A stretch of DNA of 64,000 nt. Origin: Leuconostocaceae bacterium ESL0958 (GTDB lineage: Bacteria > Bacillota > Bacilli > Lactobacillales > Lactobacillaceae). The translations under genes and the position numbers were made by a program. How positions within the stretch are numbered: position 1 is the stretch's first letter; the number at the start of each line of letters is the position of its first letter. The stretch covers positions 1-64,000 of the forward strand of contig JAQTHT010000002.1 of NCBI GenBank assembly GCA_029433265.1, in the 5' to 3' direction. Positions 51,955 through 61,200 of this stretch are shown here, one piece after another. The notes beneath the pieces are model-generated. The model saw only the letters and a list, made by a program, of their open reading frames with translations, was not told where the DNA came from and did not search any database.

Positions 51955-52004
51955 AATACGTGCAGAACGGAACCACGTTAAAAGCTGAGAGGAGTTTTTA
52001 GATA

Positions 52005-52586
52005 ATGGAAGATAATAAAGTAGTAGAGCGCAAAACACTTGCTATTTTATCAATTGTTTTTGGAGCGATTGCACTAGCATTCTCATGGGTGCCAATTATC
52101 AATAACATGGCTGCCATATTCGCCGTTGCCGGCGCAGTAATGGGTATTATTGCTTTAATTCGTAATCGCAAATCAAAGAAAACTAAGTCGATTGTAGGGT
52201 TAGTTTTATCAGTGGTTGCGTTTGTGGTCGTACTGAGTACCCAGTCGTCTTACTCCAAGGCTTTTGATGACGCAACTGGGACATCAAGTAGTTCTAAATC
52301 AAAGTCCGCTTCTAAGTCTGCTAAGTGGACTCAAGCTGATTTTGACGCGTTGAAGAAGGGCGACTTGATGAACAAAGGCGATGGCGGAGAAACATTGTCT
52401 GAGTTGACTAGCAAGTATGGGAAGCCCTCAACTACTTCCGACTCATCTTTGAACGGAATGGACTCCAAGACGGCTGATTGGACGAATACAAATGGAAGCA
52501 TGGGTGCCAACGTTTCGCTCCAATTCATTAAGGCTGACAACGGAGAATACATGCTCTATTCTTCTGCTGCAACTGGTTTGAAGTAA
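52005..52586 (+). CDS. Membrane-anchored lysogenic-conversion / superinfection-exclusion-like protein
   Basis: The 193-aa protein has two or three N-terminal membrane segments (DUF4190-like, LSIVFGAIALAFSWVPI...), a Ser/Lys linker near residue 95 and a C-terminal outside domain beginning WTQADFDALKKGDLMNKGDGG, like DUF3862/SmpA-type lipoproteins. Genes in this place between repressor and integrase often block superinfection. It has GAGAGGAG before the start. Confidence 0.75.
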   Translation: MEDNKVVERKTLAILSIVFGAIALAFSWVPIINNMAAIFAVAGAVMGIIALIRNRKSKKTKSIVGLVLSVVAFVVVLSTQSSYSKAFDDATGTSSSSKSKSASKSAKWTQADFDALKKGDLMNKGDGGETLSELTSKYGKPSTTSDSSLNGMDSKTADWTNTNGSMGANVSLQFIKADNGEYMLYSSAATGLK

Positions 52587-52615
52587 CAATCGCCCTATTT
52601 GGGCATACATATCTA

Positions 52616-52637
52616 TCAAAGGTCGCTAGGCCTTTTT
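52616..52637 (+). terminator. Terminator before the integrase gene
   Basis: AAAGG-TCGCTA-GGCCTTTTTATTT, a short stem with a T run, ends the plus-strand repressor operon. Confidence 0.6.
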
Positions 52638-52668
52638 ATTTGTGCCGATTTTTGGAAAAGGAGTAATT

Positions 52669-53703
52669 ATGGCGAGTATATCGAAATCAAAGGCTGGTAC
52701 TTATAGAGTTCGGGCCCAAGTAAAAGTTGAAGGTAAGATTAAACAAATTAGTAAGCAAGGTTTTAAAACAAAAAAAGAAGCAAAAACATGGGCTGATTTA
52801 CATGAGTTAGGTATTGAAAGTTCAAGCAAGAAAGCTGACCAGTTTTTATCTGATTACTTTGAAAATTGGTACATGACTTACAAGTCAGACAAAGAATTGG
52901 CCACAGTCTATCAATATGACAATACCCTTAAAACCATTAAAAAATATCTTCCAAACGTCATCCTATCTGAATTCAACCGTGATATGTTTCAAAAATTTGT
53001 TAATCAGTTCGGAGAAGACCATTCACGAGAAACAGTAGCGAAACGAAAAAACCATATCACACAAGCATTAACTGATGCCTATGCAGATGGTTTAATTATG
53101 AGAAATCCTACCGTCCGAATTGAGATGGCTGGAAATGATGGAAAAGATAAAAAGTTAAAGTTCTTAGAGGCTGATGAATTTGAACGGCTTGATCAGTACG
53201 TCAAAAATAGGTTAAAGTTTGACAGTTATTTAGCCATTTACATTGCTATGCATACTGGAGCTAGATTTAGTGAAATAATGGCCCTAACTAGCGATGATAT
53301 TGATTTTGAAAATCACACGATAGCAATCAATAAATCATTGGATAAAAACGGAAACGTTAAGTCAACCAAAACCAAATTTAGTAAACGTGTCATAATCGTT
53401 GATTCTAGCTTGCTACACGCTTTAAAAGACAAATCTGGTGTTATCTTATCAGTAACTTCAAATGGCGTTAATAAGACGCTCAAAACGGCACTGAAAGAAT
53501 TAGATTGCAAATTGATTTCATTTCACGATTTAAGACACTCACATACTTCTATCTTGCTTTCTAAAGGCGTATCATTATCTTATGTGTCTGAACGACTTGG
53601 CCATTCTAGTACAGTAGTAACTCAACGAGTTTATTCTCATCTACTAGATGTCAATCGTAAAACAGAAGAAGAAAAAACGATTGACATTTTCAATCAACTT
53701 TGA
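52669..53703 (+). CDS. int: Tyrosine site-specific integrase
   Basis: The 344-aa enzyme from the ATG at 52669 (after AAGGAG) has an N-terminal arm-binding domain (SISKSKAGTYRVRAQVKV), a core-binding SAM-like domain (55-160) and the catalytic domain with HTGARFSEIMALT (Arg), FHDLRHSHTSILLSKG (H-x-x-R) and LGHSSTVVTQRVYSHL (nucleophile Tyr). Its stop codon lies inside an Int arm-site repeat and attR follows 52 bp later. Confidence 0.97.
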   Translation: MASISKSKAGTYRVRAQVKVEGKIKQISKQGFKTKKEAKTWADLHELGIESSSKKADQFLSDYFENWYMTYKSDKELATVYQYDNTLKTIKKYLPNVILSEFNRDMFQKFVNQFGEDHSRETVAKRKNHITQALTDAYADGLIMRNPTVRIEMAGNDGKDKKLKFLEADEFERLDQYVKNRLKFDSYLAIYIAMHTGARFSEIMALTSDDIDFENHTIAINKSLDKNGNVKSTKTKFSKRVIIVDSSLLHALKDKSGVILSVTSNGVNKTLKTALKELDCKLISFHDLRHSHTSILLSKGVSLSYVSERLGHSSTVVTQRVYSHLLDVNRKTEEEKTIDIFNQL

Positions 53704-53722
53704 CACTTTTTTGACACTTTTA
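53699..53722 (+). repeat. Integrase arm-type site, right
   Basis: A 24-bp repeat identical to 17380-17403, made of two TTTGACACTTT units; it contains the int stop codon. It lies 34 bp from the attR core. Confidence 0.7.
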
Positions 53723-53755
53723 ACTTTAACCGTTGATTTAAAGGAGTTGTACGTG

Positions 53756-53771
53756 CCTGTCATCGGCATTA
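53756..53771 (+). repeat. attR core of the prophage
   Basis: CCTGTCATCGGCATTA, identical to attL at 17230-17245. Confidence 0.93.
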
Positions 53772-53817
53772 AACAATACTGGTATATCAAGGTTTAAGAC
53801 AGTTTTGATACAGTCAA

Positions 53818-53863
53818 CAAAAAAGTAGTCCCGATCTCGTTTGAGAAAAGGACTACTTTTTTT
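53818..53863. terminator. Terminator hairpin outside attR
   Basis: AAAAGTAGTCC (53821-53831) pairs perfectly with GGACTACTTTT (53850-53860) and T/A runs flank both sides. It occupies the same place as the hairpin at 17263-17325 has relative to attL, though the stem sequence differs. Confidence 0.85.
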
Positions 53864-53869
53864 GCTATA

Positions 53870-54045
53870 AATCATCAATAACCGACTGAATAGGCTCATT
53901 TGTACTGTTGATATGTTTAGCAAGCTCTGCGATCTTAATATTGTCATTCAGGATGTCGCTGAATAGAACACTTCGCGCAGTACCCAGAATGTGAACCGTT
54001 CGTCATCAATACGGCCCCCTGCCCATAGATCGAGCTGACTTTCTA
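53870..54045 (-). pseudogene. Remnant of a second copy of the attL-side HTH gene
   Basis: This stretch is clearly related to 17480-17650, the C-terminal part of the HTH gene, with many identical blocks (for example GTGAACCGTTCGTCATCAAT) but a 2-bp insertion near 53960 and no start. It is the left end of another prophage of the same type that had integrated at the same att site, later lost. Confidence 0.85.
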
Positions 54046-54105
54046 CTGATTTATGATTGAACGCAAAAAACTGCAATTAAGCAGGCTTTTCCATAATATT
54101 GAAAG

Positions 54106-55089
54106 CTAATTATTGTTACGATATTGAGATAGAAAATACATCATCTTTTTTTTACTTTGAAATCCAATCATAGTTGCCAGTCCTTGACCTTCATTGCGAA
54201 CTTTTTTGGATATATTTTTCAAATCTGCAGCCAGGTTACCGAAACCATAGTTTGGGTCTAACTTATGCACCAAATGAACTATCGGGAGTATGATGGCAGC
54301 AACACGATTTGAATATAAAACTTTATCCCCTTTCCCTGACTTTCTTACATCGATATTAACTAAAATATCAGGCCAATTAAACCTCATTTTTGGAACTGTT
54401 TTTAATTTTACATCAACCAAGTTAGCATTATGGGCACACTGATTACGTGCGAAAACAATTGTTCCGATCCAAGATGCCAGCATTGATGGCGAACAGCCAA
54501 ATTCAACTGCTATAGATTCTTTCATTTCGTCGGGCATAATTTCAAACAATTGTTGTACTTGTCCAAAAGAAAGTAATTCTATTGCTAACCAAACACTAGG
54601 ATAACTTTGACTACTTTTTGTGATTGTGTTATATTTTTTATCAATTTTTATAAAATTGGATTCCCTTTTGTACTCGTCTTTATTTGATTTATCAATCATT
54701 TTTAAGAGTTGTTTTTTAATAAACATCTGCTGATTAATAATATATTCGTCTGAAAACTTATCCGTATCTGCCCACTTTAAAAACTTAAGGTACTCAAATG
54801 CTCCCGACTTGCCAAGTTCATAAGATATTCTATTCTTAAATGCTAATTCAATGATTTCACTCATATCTAATAAATGCATTCTAAGGCTTTTATCAAAGTA
54901 GTACCGTCTAACAATACTACTAAAAAGCAAACCGCCATAATTGCCATTTCTGATAAAAGGATCAGCATATTCTTTAATTTTATAATATCCAATGTTCTTT
55001 AATTGCTGTTCAGCATGTTTATCATCAATTATCATCCCACGTTCACTAAATAGGTTTAGTAAGTCTTTTATTGATAGGTTTTCAACCAT
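54106..55089 (-). CDS. Abi-family abortive infection protein (AbiD/AbiF type, HEPN)
   Basis: The 327-aa protein has the Abi_2 family pattern: SIKDLLNLFSERGMIIDD with HAEQQLKNIGYYKIKEYADPF at the N-terminus and the RN-x-x-x-H HEPN RNase motif in FARNQCAHN near residue 215. Such proteins stop phage growth by killing or arresting the infected cell, probably by RNA cleavage. It has its own promoter and an upstream short RNA unit (55113-55186), and the AT-rich composition points to transfer. It probably came with the lost prophage next to it. Confidence 0.88.
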   Translation of the reverse strand: MVENLSIKDLLNLFSERGMIIDDKHAEQQLKNIGYYKIKEYADPFIRNGNYGGLLFSSIVRRYYFDKSLRMHLLDMSEIIELAFKNRISYELGKSGAFEYLKFLKWADTDKFSDEYIINQQMFIKKQLLKMIDKSNKDEYKRESNFIKIDKKYNTITKSSQSYPSVWLAIELLSFGQVQQLFEIMPDEMKESIAVEFGCSPSMLASWIGTIVFARNQCAHNANLVDVKLKTVPKMRFNWPDILVNIDVRKSGKGDKVLYSNRVAAIILPIVHLVHKLDPNYGFGNLAADLKNISKKVRNEGQGLATMIGFQSKKKMMYFLSQYRNNN

Positions 55090-55112
55090 TTTAAATCTCC
55101 GAAAATAAGATA

Positions 55113-55151
55113 TAAAAAAATCCCAGACTCACTTGCCTGGGAACTTGACTT
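55113..55151 (-). ncRNA. Predicted short RNA upstream of the abi gene
   Basis: A consensus promoter at 55158-55186 would start an RNA near 55151 that, after about 12 nt, folds into CCCAG-N10-CTGGG followed by ATTTTTTT (terminator, 55113-55141). The transcript is about 38 nt and ends 24 bp before the abi start codon. An RNA with terminator ahead of an Abi gene resembles the abiF RNA motif of comparative genomics and type III toxin-antitoxin layouts. Only leaky termination would express the abi gene. Confidence 0.6.
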
Positions 55152-55157
55152 ATCAAA

Positions 55158-55186
55158 ATTATATAGCATGTTGGCTAGTTTGTAAA
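55158..55186 (-). promoter_or_regulatory. Near-consensus promoter of the abi RNA/gene unit
   Basis: TTTACA (-35, 55181-55186), 17-bp spacer, TATAAT (-10, 55158-55163). Confidence 0.85.
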
Positions 55187-55189
55187 CTG

Positions 55190-55348
55190 ATAGTTATTTG
55201 TTAGTAAGTTTTAGTTATCAAAATACCCTGAAAGTTTACTAACATTCTCAGGACACATGTCAAAAATCAAGCCTTCATTCTCAAATAAACATTGCAATAT
55301 AGCTTAAAAGCAACTTAATCTGATAAATGATGTCTTTTCATTACCACC
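55190..55348. other. AT-rich intergenic stretch
   Basis: I see no gene here. It contains an imperfect inverted repeat on the theme TTAGTAA...TTACTAA (about 55201-55240), which may be a regulatory site for the abi unit, and the junction back to normal chromosome composition near 55330. Confidence 0.4.
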
Positions 55349-56056
55349 CTATGACTCCGCCGAGTGGATGGCCTCGTGCAGTTGGTTCAGGTTGTCCAAA
55401 TCAGCTTGGCGGTAGTCGGCATTATCGACAGGTAGTTTCAGGTCTAGACCGGAAAGAACTTGGATGGAAACCGAAACAGACTGTGCTTCTGCAGCCAGTA
55501 CGTGGCCGCCAAAATCCAAATCATCAGATAGGAAATGTTGGTGGAAGCCCCCAACCCCTACCCCGTGGTAAAGAGCTGGCGTATAGTAGCCAATCAGGGT
55601 CCCTTGCACTTGGTCACGATGGAAGGTCCGCTGGCGCTTAGCAATTTCCTCCAAGCCAGGATAGGGCTTTTCAGATTTTGCAGCCGAGCGAGTATCTACG
55701 GAGTTGAATGTACCAGTCACTTTGAATGAAAAGAAAAGATTTTTACTAGCCACTTCTGCTAAGATAGCTGCCGTCAAATCAGCCAGCGATACATTCTCGT
55801 ATCTTTTCAATAATTTAAAATCGGCTTGGTGCACGTCGCCAAAGGTGACCGGAAAATCAGCGGGTATTTCTCGGACCTGGCCATCGCCATTTACTTGATA
55901 GGCTCGTCCATCCAGTAGGATGAGTTCACCATCCACACCAGCACCCGTCCCGATGCCGGTATTACCAGCGGCTAACAGGTCTTTTGCCGTGACAAAACCA
56001 TCTAATAAACGCTCCACTAACATTTGCATGGTGCCAAATTGTACAACTGGGGTCAT
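55349..56056 (-). CDS. alsD: Alpha-acetolactate decarboxylase
   Basis: The 235-aa enzyme has GTGAGVDGELILLDG, the FSFKVTGTF segment and the zinc-site motif GGFHQHFLSDDLDFGGHVL near residue 175. It converts alpha-acetolactate to acetoin, drawing off pyruvate and avoiding acid. The next step to butanediol is encoded at 57281-58054. Confidence 0.95.
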   Translation of the reverse strand: MTPVVQFGTMQMLVERLLDGFVTAKDLLAAGNTGIGTGAGVDGELILLDGRAYQVNGDGQVREIPADFPVTFGDVHQADFKLLKRYENVSLADLTAAILAEVASKNLFFSFKVTGTFNSVDTRSAAKSEKPYPGLEEIAKRQRTFHRDQVQGTLIGYYTPALYHGVGVGGFHQHFLSDDLDFGGHVLAAEAQSVSVSIQVLSGLDLKLPVDNADYRQADLDNLNQLHEAIHSAES

Positions 56057-56178
56057 GATTTGCTCCTAACATTTTTGAAATGATTGCAGTCGCTGACTAC
56101 AATAATTGATTAGGAGTATCATAACACAATTCGCCACTTGCTCACTGCTACCGGTGTTTTAGGCTTTGCAATCTAAGC

Positions 56179-56204
56179 AAAAAGGCAAAGTCTCCGACTT
56201 TGCC
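56179..56204 (-). terminator. Terminator after the acyltransferase gene
   Basis: On the minus strand GGCAAAGTC-GGA-GACTTTGCC is followed by TTTTTG. Confidence 0.9.
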
Positions 56205-56211
56205 CACTTAC

Positions 56212-57156
56212 TTAAAATAACAACTTTTCAATTTTCATTTTCCGGGTGATTTCATAGACCAGTAATGGTGCCAGTACCCCCAATAATAGGCCAACAATGC
56301 CCTGTAGGTAGAGATTATCGAGCCCTGCCTTTGATAGGAAAATTCGACTCCCCGCGGTAAACATAATGTGCAGTACATAGATGACCATCGATTTTTGCCC
56401 AATGTAATCAATCGTCCAATGGTTTAGATACTTTGATACGTGAATAATGACCAAAATACCAGCCATGGCCACTGCAAAAGACAGCAAATTTTGCCAGAAC
56501 TTTGATAGATCAAGTTCAAAGTAGGCTACCTGTAAGAGAACATAGGCAATAAGGGTGATACCAGGACGAACCCGGTCCAGCTGCTGTCCTAGACTGAGCA
56601 CCTTCGTCCCCAGTACGAAGAACAAGAAATAATAACTAATGCGCCAGAACTCCCAAAAACCAAGATAAGGCGAGAGCAGGAAAAGCAGCAGAGCTAGTAT
56701 CAACAAGGGGCGGAAAGACCAGTGCAGCACATGGCCCGTGAAATAATAGAGCAGGAAGATCCAAAACAGATCATACAAGAACCAAAACTGAGCATAGGGC
56801 ATAAAGGGTAATTGTAAAGCATTGCCCAATCCCTGGCCATTGTTGGTACTCTTCGCAAAGACTTGCATCACCACTGCTTGGATGACGCCCCAGATAAAAT
56901 AGGGAATGATCAAGGTTCGTAGTTTTTGGCCCAGCGCTTTGCCTGCCGGTCGTTCTACCCAACGAATGGCGAAAATGCCACTCAAAAAGAAGAAAAGCGG
57001 CATGTGAGTAGAATAAATAATGCTATGCTGCCAATCATAGTTTTGGCTGGGTGCCCAGATACCACTGTCATGCAGACCCAAAATAACGTGGCCGTAGACG
57101 ACCAGAACAATTCCGATGGCCTTAGCCACATCAATCCATTCAATTCGTTTGGTCAT
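56212..57156 (-). CDS. Membrane acyltransferase (Acyltransferase_3 family)
   Basis: The 314-aa protein has about ten membrane helices and the family start RIEWIDVAKAIGIVLVVYGHVILG with the catalytic His, followed by STHMPLFFFLSGIFA. Members put acetyl or other acyl groups on cell-surface carbohydrates. The target is unknown; wall or exopolysaccharide is plausible. Confidence 0.88.
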   Translation of the reverse strand: MTKRIEWIDVAKAIGIVLVVYGHVILGLHDSGIWAPSQNYDWQHSIIYSTHMPLFFFLSGIFAIRWVERPAGKALGQKLRTLIIPYFIWGVIQAVVMQVFAKSTNNGQGLGNALQLPFMPYAQFWFLYDLFWIFLLYYFTGHVLHWSFRPLLILALLLFLLSPYLGFWEFWRISYYFLFFVLGTKVLSLGQQLDRVRPGITLIAYVLLQVAYFELDLSKFWQNLLSFAVAMAGILVIIHVSKYLNHWTIDYIGQKSMVIYVLHIMFTAGSRIFLSKAGLDNLYLQGIVGLLLGVLAPLLVYEITRKMKIEKLLF

Positions 57157-57224
57157 GTTGTTTTACTCCGAACTATGTATTCAACTGTTTTATTATAGCA
57201 GTTTTCCCCCATCCCTTTGCCAGC

Positions 57225-57262
57225 AAAAAAGCCGCACAATCCGTCAGATTGCACGACTTTCC
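57225..57262 (-). terminator. Terminator after the acetoin reductase gene
   Basis: On the minus strand GTCGTGCAATC-TGAC-GGATTGTGCGGC (with G-U pairs) is followed by TTTTTTG. Confidence 0.85.
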
Positions 57263-57280
57263 TATTACATATGATTTATT

Positions 57281-58096
<816 letters not shown>

Positions 58097-58254
58097 CTAA
58101 CACTTTAGGGATTAAATGAAGGTTGAAAAAGCTGAATTCGTCACAACATATTCAACATTTTGTCCCTTGCTTTGGCAAATTCTAACCTTTCCACCGCAAT
58201 CAGCAATTTGATCACAAAAAAGAAAAGAAGCCAACCCCTTTACTTCTGAGTAGA

Positions 58255-58290
58255 GAAAAAACGACTAACAAGATTGTTAGTCGTTTTTAA
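58255..58290 (-). terminator. Terminator after the first glucansucrase gene
   Basis: AAAAACGACTAACAA pairs with TTGTTAGTCGTTTTT, a perfect 15-bp stem. Confidence 0.92.
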
Positions 58291-58293
58291 GCA

Positions 58294-61200
58294 TTAACGC
58301 AAGTAGTAGGTACCATTATCACCGAAGTAATAATTTTGTCCATCAATGTTTTGCCAACCTTGGACGGCACGGCCATCAGCATCCGTCCAGTAAGTTAGAC
58401 CCCAGGCTTGCCGCCAGCCAGTGTTCTGACGAACACCGTTCACGAACCAATAGTAAGTGCCGTAGTAATAACGGAAGCCAGTGTACAACTGACCATCTTC
58501 ATACCAACGATAGCCCCCATTTTCAGAGGAACCATCATAGATGTAGCCTGACCATGGCGTTAGTGAACCATCGGCATTTGCACGATACTCTTGTTCATTG
58601 ACCTTGACCGTCTGGTTGGTCCGCAAATTATAGGTACCGTTATCACCGAAGTAATAAAGCTTACCATCAATATTCTGCAGACCTTGCACAGCACGGCCAT
58701 TATCGTCCGTGTAGTACTTCATGCCCCAGGCTTCACGCCAGCCAGCATTTTGACGGACACCATTCACGAACCAGTAGTAAGTCCCGTAGTAATAACGGAA
58801 GCCAGTGTAGAGTTGACCAGCTTCGTACCAACGATAGCCGCCATTAGCTGCTGAACCGTCATATAGATAGCCAGTTGGTCCCTGGCGCAAGTAGTAGGTA
58901 CCGTCATTACCAAATTCGTAGAGTTGGCCATCTATAATTTGCTGTCCTTGAACAGCTCGGCCATCAGAACCGACATAGTATGTCAGACCCCAGGCAGTTT
59001 CCCACTTGTTTTGTTGACGGAAGCCATCGTTAAACCAGTAATAGGAACCATAGTAGTACTTAAATCCAGTGAATGGTTGACCATTTTCAAACCACATCCA
59101 GCCTTGATTTGAATTCATGTAGCCGGAAGGATAGCTCTTAAAGTAATAAGTGCCATCAGTACCAAAGTCATAAGCGACATTATCAATAACCTGTGTTCCC
59201 TGTAGTGCCCGACCGTCATTACCAAAATAATATTTCTTATCTTGATCAGTGCGCCAAGTATTTTTCACTGCTTGACCATTCTTAAAGTAATAGAAATTAT
59301 TTTGATAGTTCTGAAATCCAGTATATTTCACACCATTTACGAACATTCTCTGTCCCTGGCCATCATTAAAATAGCCAGTTGGACGTGACTTCAGGTAATA
59401 GCTATTGTCAGTACCAAAATCATAGACCTGACCATCAATCAGCTGGAGGCCTTGAACTGTTTTTCCATCATTTCCAACATAGAACATCTGTCCATCAGCT
59501 CGTGTCCAAAAATGGTTACGTAACTGAATACCGTTCTCCAAGAAGACATATTTACTATTGCCTATGGTTTTATCCCCAAAGACCATATAGCCTTTATCAT
59601 CAAAGTAATACCAATTGCCATAATAATCTTGAATATAAGTATTCTTAGCTTGATAGCCACTGGCTGAGTAGTACTGAATGCCATGATCGTCCTTTAAGAA
59701 TCCGGCAATGCCATCTTGACCAAGGAGCTGCTTAGGCAAGAAAGATTGTCCATTAGCATTCCATTTAAAATACTGATTAGCAGCCAAATCATTCAACACA
59801 TAGCCTGCTCCTCGACCTAAAATATTCGTTCCATTGAGGTATTTTGCGGACCAGCTTTTAATTTTTTCACTAGCATCAATTGGTTCACCCGTAGAAACCT
59901 GCTTCGTTTCAAAAAGCGCAGGGTACTTCTTTTTCAATTGATCTAAGAATTCACCACCATAATAGTGTTGATAATCTTGACCAGAACTTTTGGTGTTCGC
60001 AATATATACTAACTTATCAAAGTTTGATCCTTCAATTGGCTGACCGGTGCTATCCGTTCGAGTAGCTGTTACAGCTTCCTTGCCAGGTAAGCTATACAAT
60101 TGATCGGGCACAAAATCAGCCATTGCCTGGATACCGACACTGTGCACAGCTCGAATAGCTGCACGCAGTTGTTCAGCTGTTCCGTATTTTGTTGGATTAG
60201 CGGAACCATCGGGCTTATTAAAGCCTAGATCATAACGATCAGTAAAAGAATAACCGTTATGGATAATTGAATCAATAAAACTGGTATCCTGACTAGAACG
60301 ATATTGTGGGGCAAATTGGAAACTGGTTATTCCCCAAGATTTAAACAAATCAGCATTTTGTGCGATTTTAACATTGGTGAATTCATCATTTTTTGTTGGT
60401 TCTGCTTGAAAATTAGAAAAACCTTCATAGATAACATTAGAATCAAGTGCAGCATTGGAATGTAACGACTTATGATCGTTCAAGGAATCGGCCTGGTCGG
60501 CCTTTTCAAAGGACCGTGCATCTTGACTTGCCGTGGCACCAACTGGGACCCACACAGCTAAGTAGCCAGAAACCTGTACATCTGTTTTACCAAAAATCCA
60601 GGTGGAGTCAAAAATTAAGTCCCCATTATTATCGGTAACCATTACCGGCGCATTGTCATCGCTATCATAAGTCTTGAGCCCATCAGCCGTGGTTAACAAA
60701 GAGGCTCTAAATTTTTGGTTACGATGGGACGCACCCATGTGTAAGACAACTCGTTCATTCTTGTCTAACTGCAAATTAGGATTATTACTAACAATCACAC
60801 CCATCCCATCGGTACGCTTTGTATTTTTGTTAGCATCCACATCCGTTGCATTCATCAAATCTTTACCAAAACGAACGGTTGTTAAAATATCGTTACGACC
60901 TGTATTTTGGTTATTTTGTTGATTGATTGAACCAGTTGCTGTCGTTTGACCCCCTGCCACATACTTAATCCGATCTTGTAACAAGCGATTAATTGAATCG
61001 TAGTACGGAGACTTCTTCGACATGTACTGACCGTCATCTGAATACAAGTCACCATAGTATACCCGTGGAATGGTATCTTTGTTGGTTAGAAGCATTGCAT
61101 AGGATGAAGGAACATTGTATAGCGTATATCGCTTATTTGCTGACTCCTGATCAGCATTGTAAATTTTAAATGCTGTGGCTAGTTGCTCAGCAGTAGGTCG

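Larger units (their letters stand above)
17230..53771. mobile_element. Complete PBSX-like myovirus prophage in tRNA-Leu
   Basis: The 36.5 kb element is bounded by identical 16-bp att cores, with a tyrosine integrase at one end and matched Int arm-site repeats at both. It has terminase, portal, capsid, contractile sheath and tube, tape measure, baseplate (XkdP/Q/S/T/U-like order), lysis, recombination and replication modules, plus a cro/cI-type switch. Late genes read leftward; repressor, protease, membrane protein and integrase read rightward. The antirepressor has a nonsense codon, but structural genes seem intact, so it may still be inducible. Confidence 0.95.

Noticed and set aside
53738-53947. 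A 69-codon minus-strand frame outside attR
   Set aside because: It mixes the broken HTH gene end with the terminator hairpin; treated as part of the pseudogene remnant.
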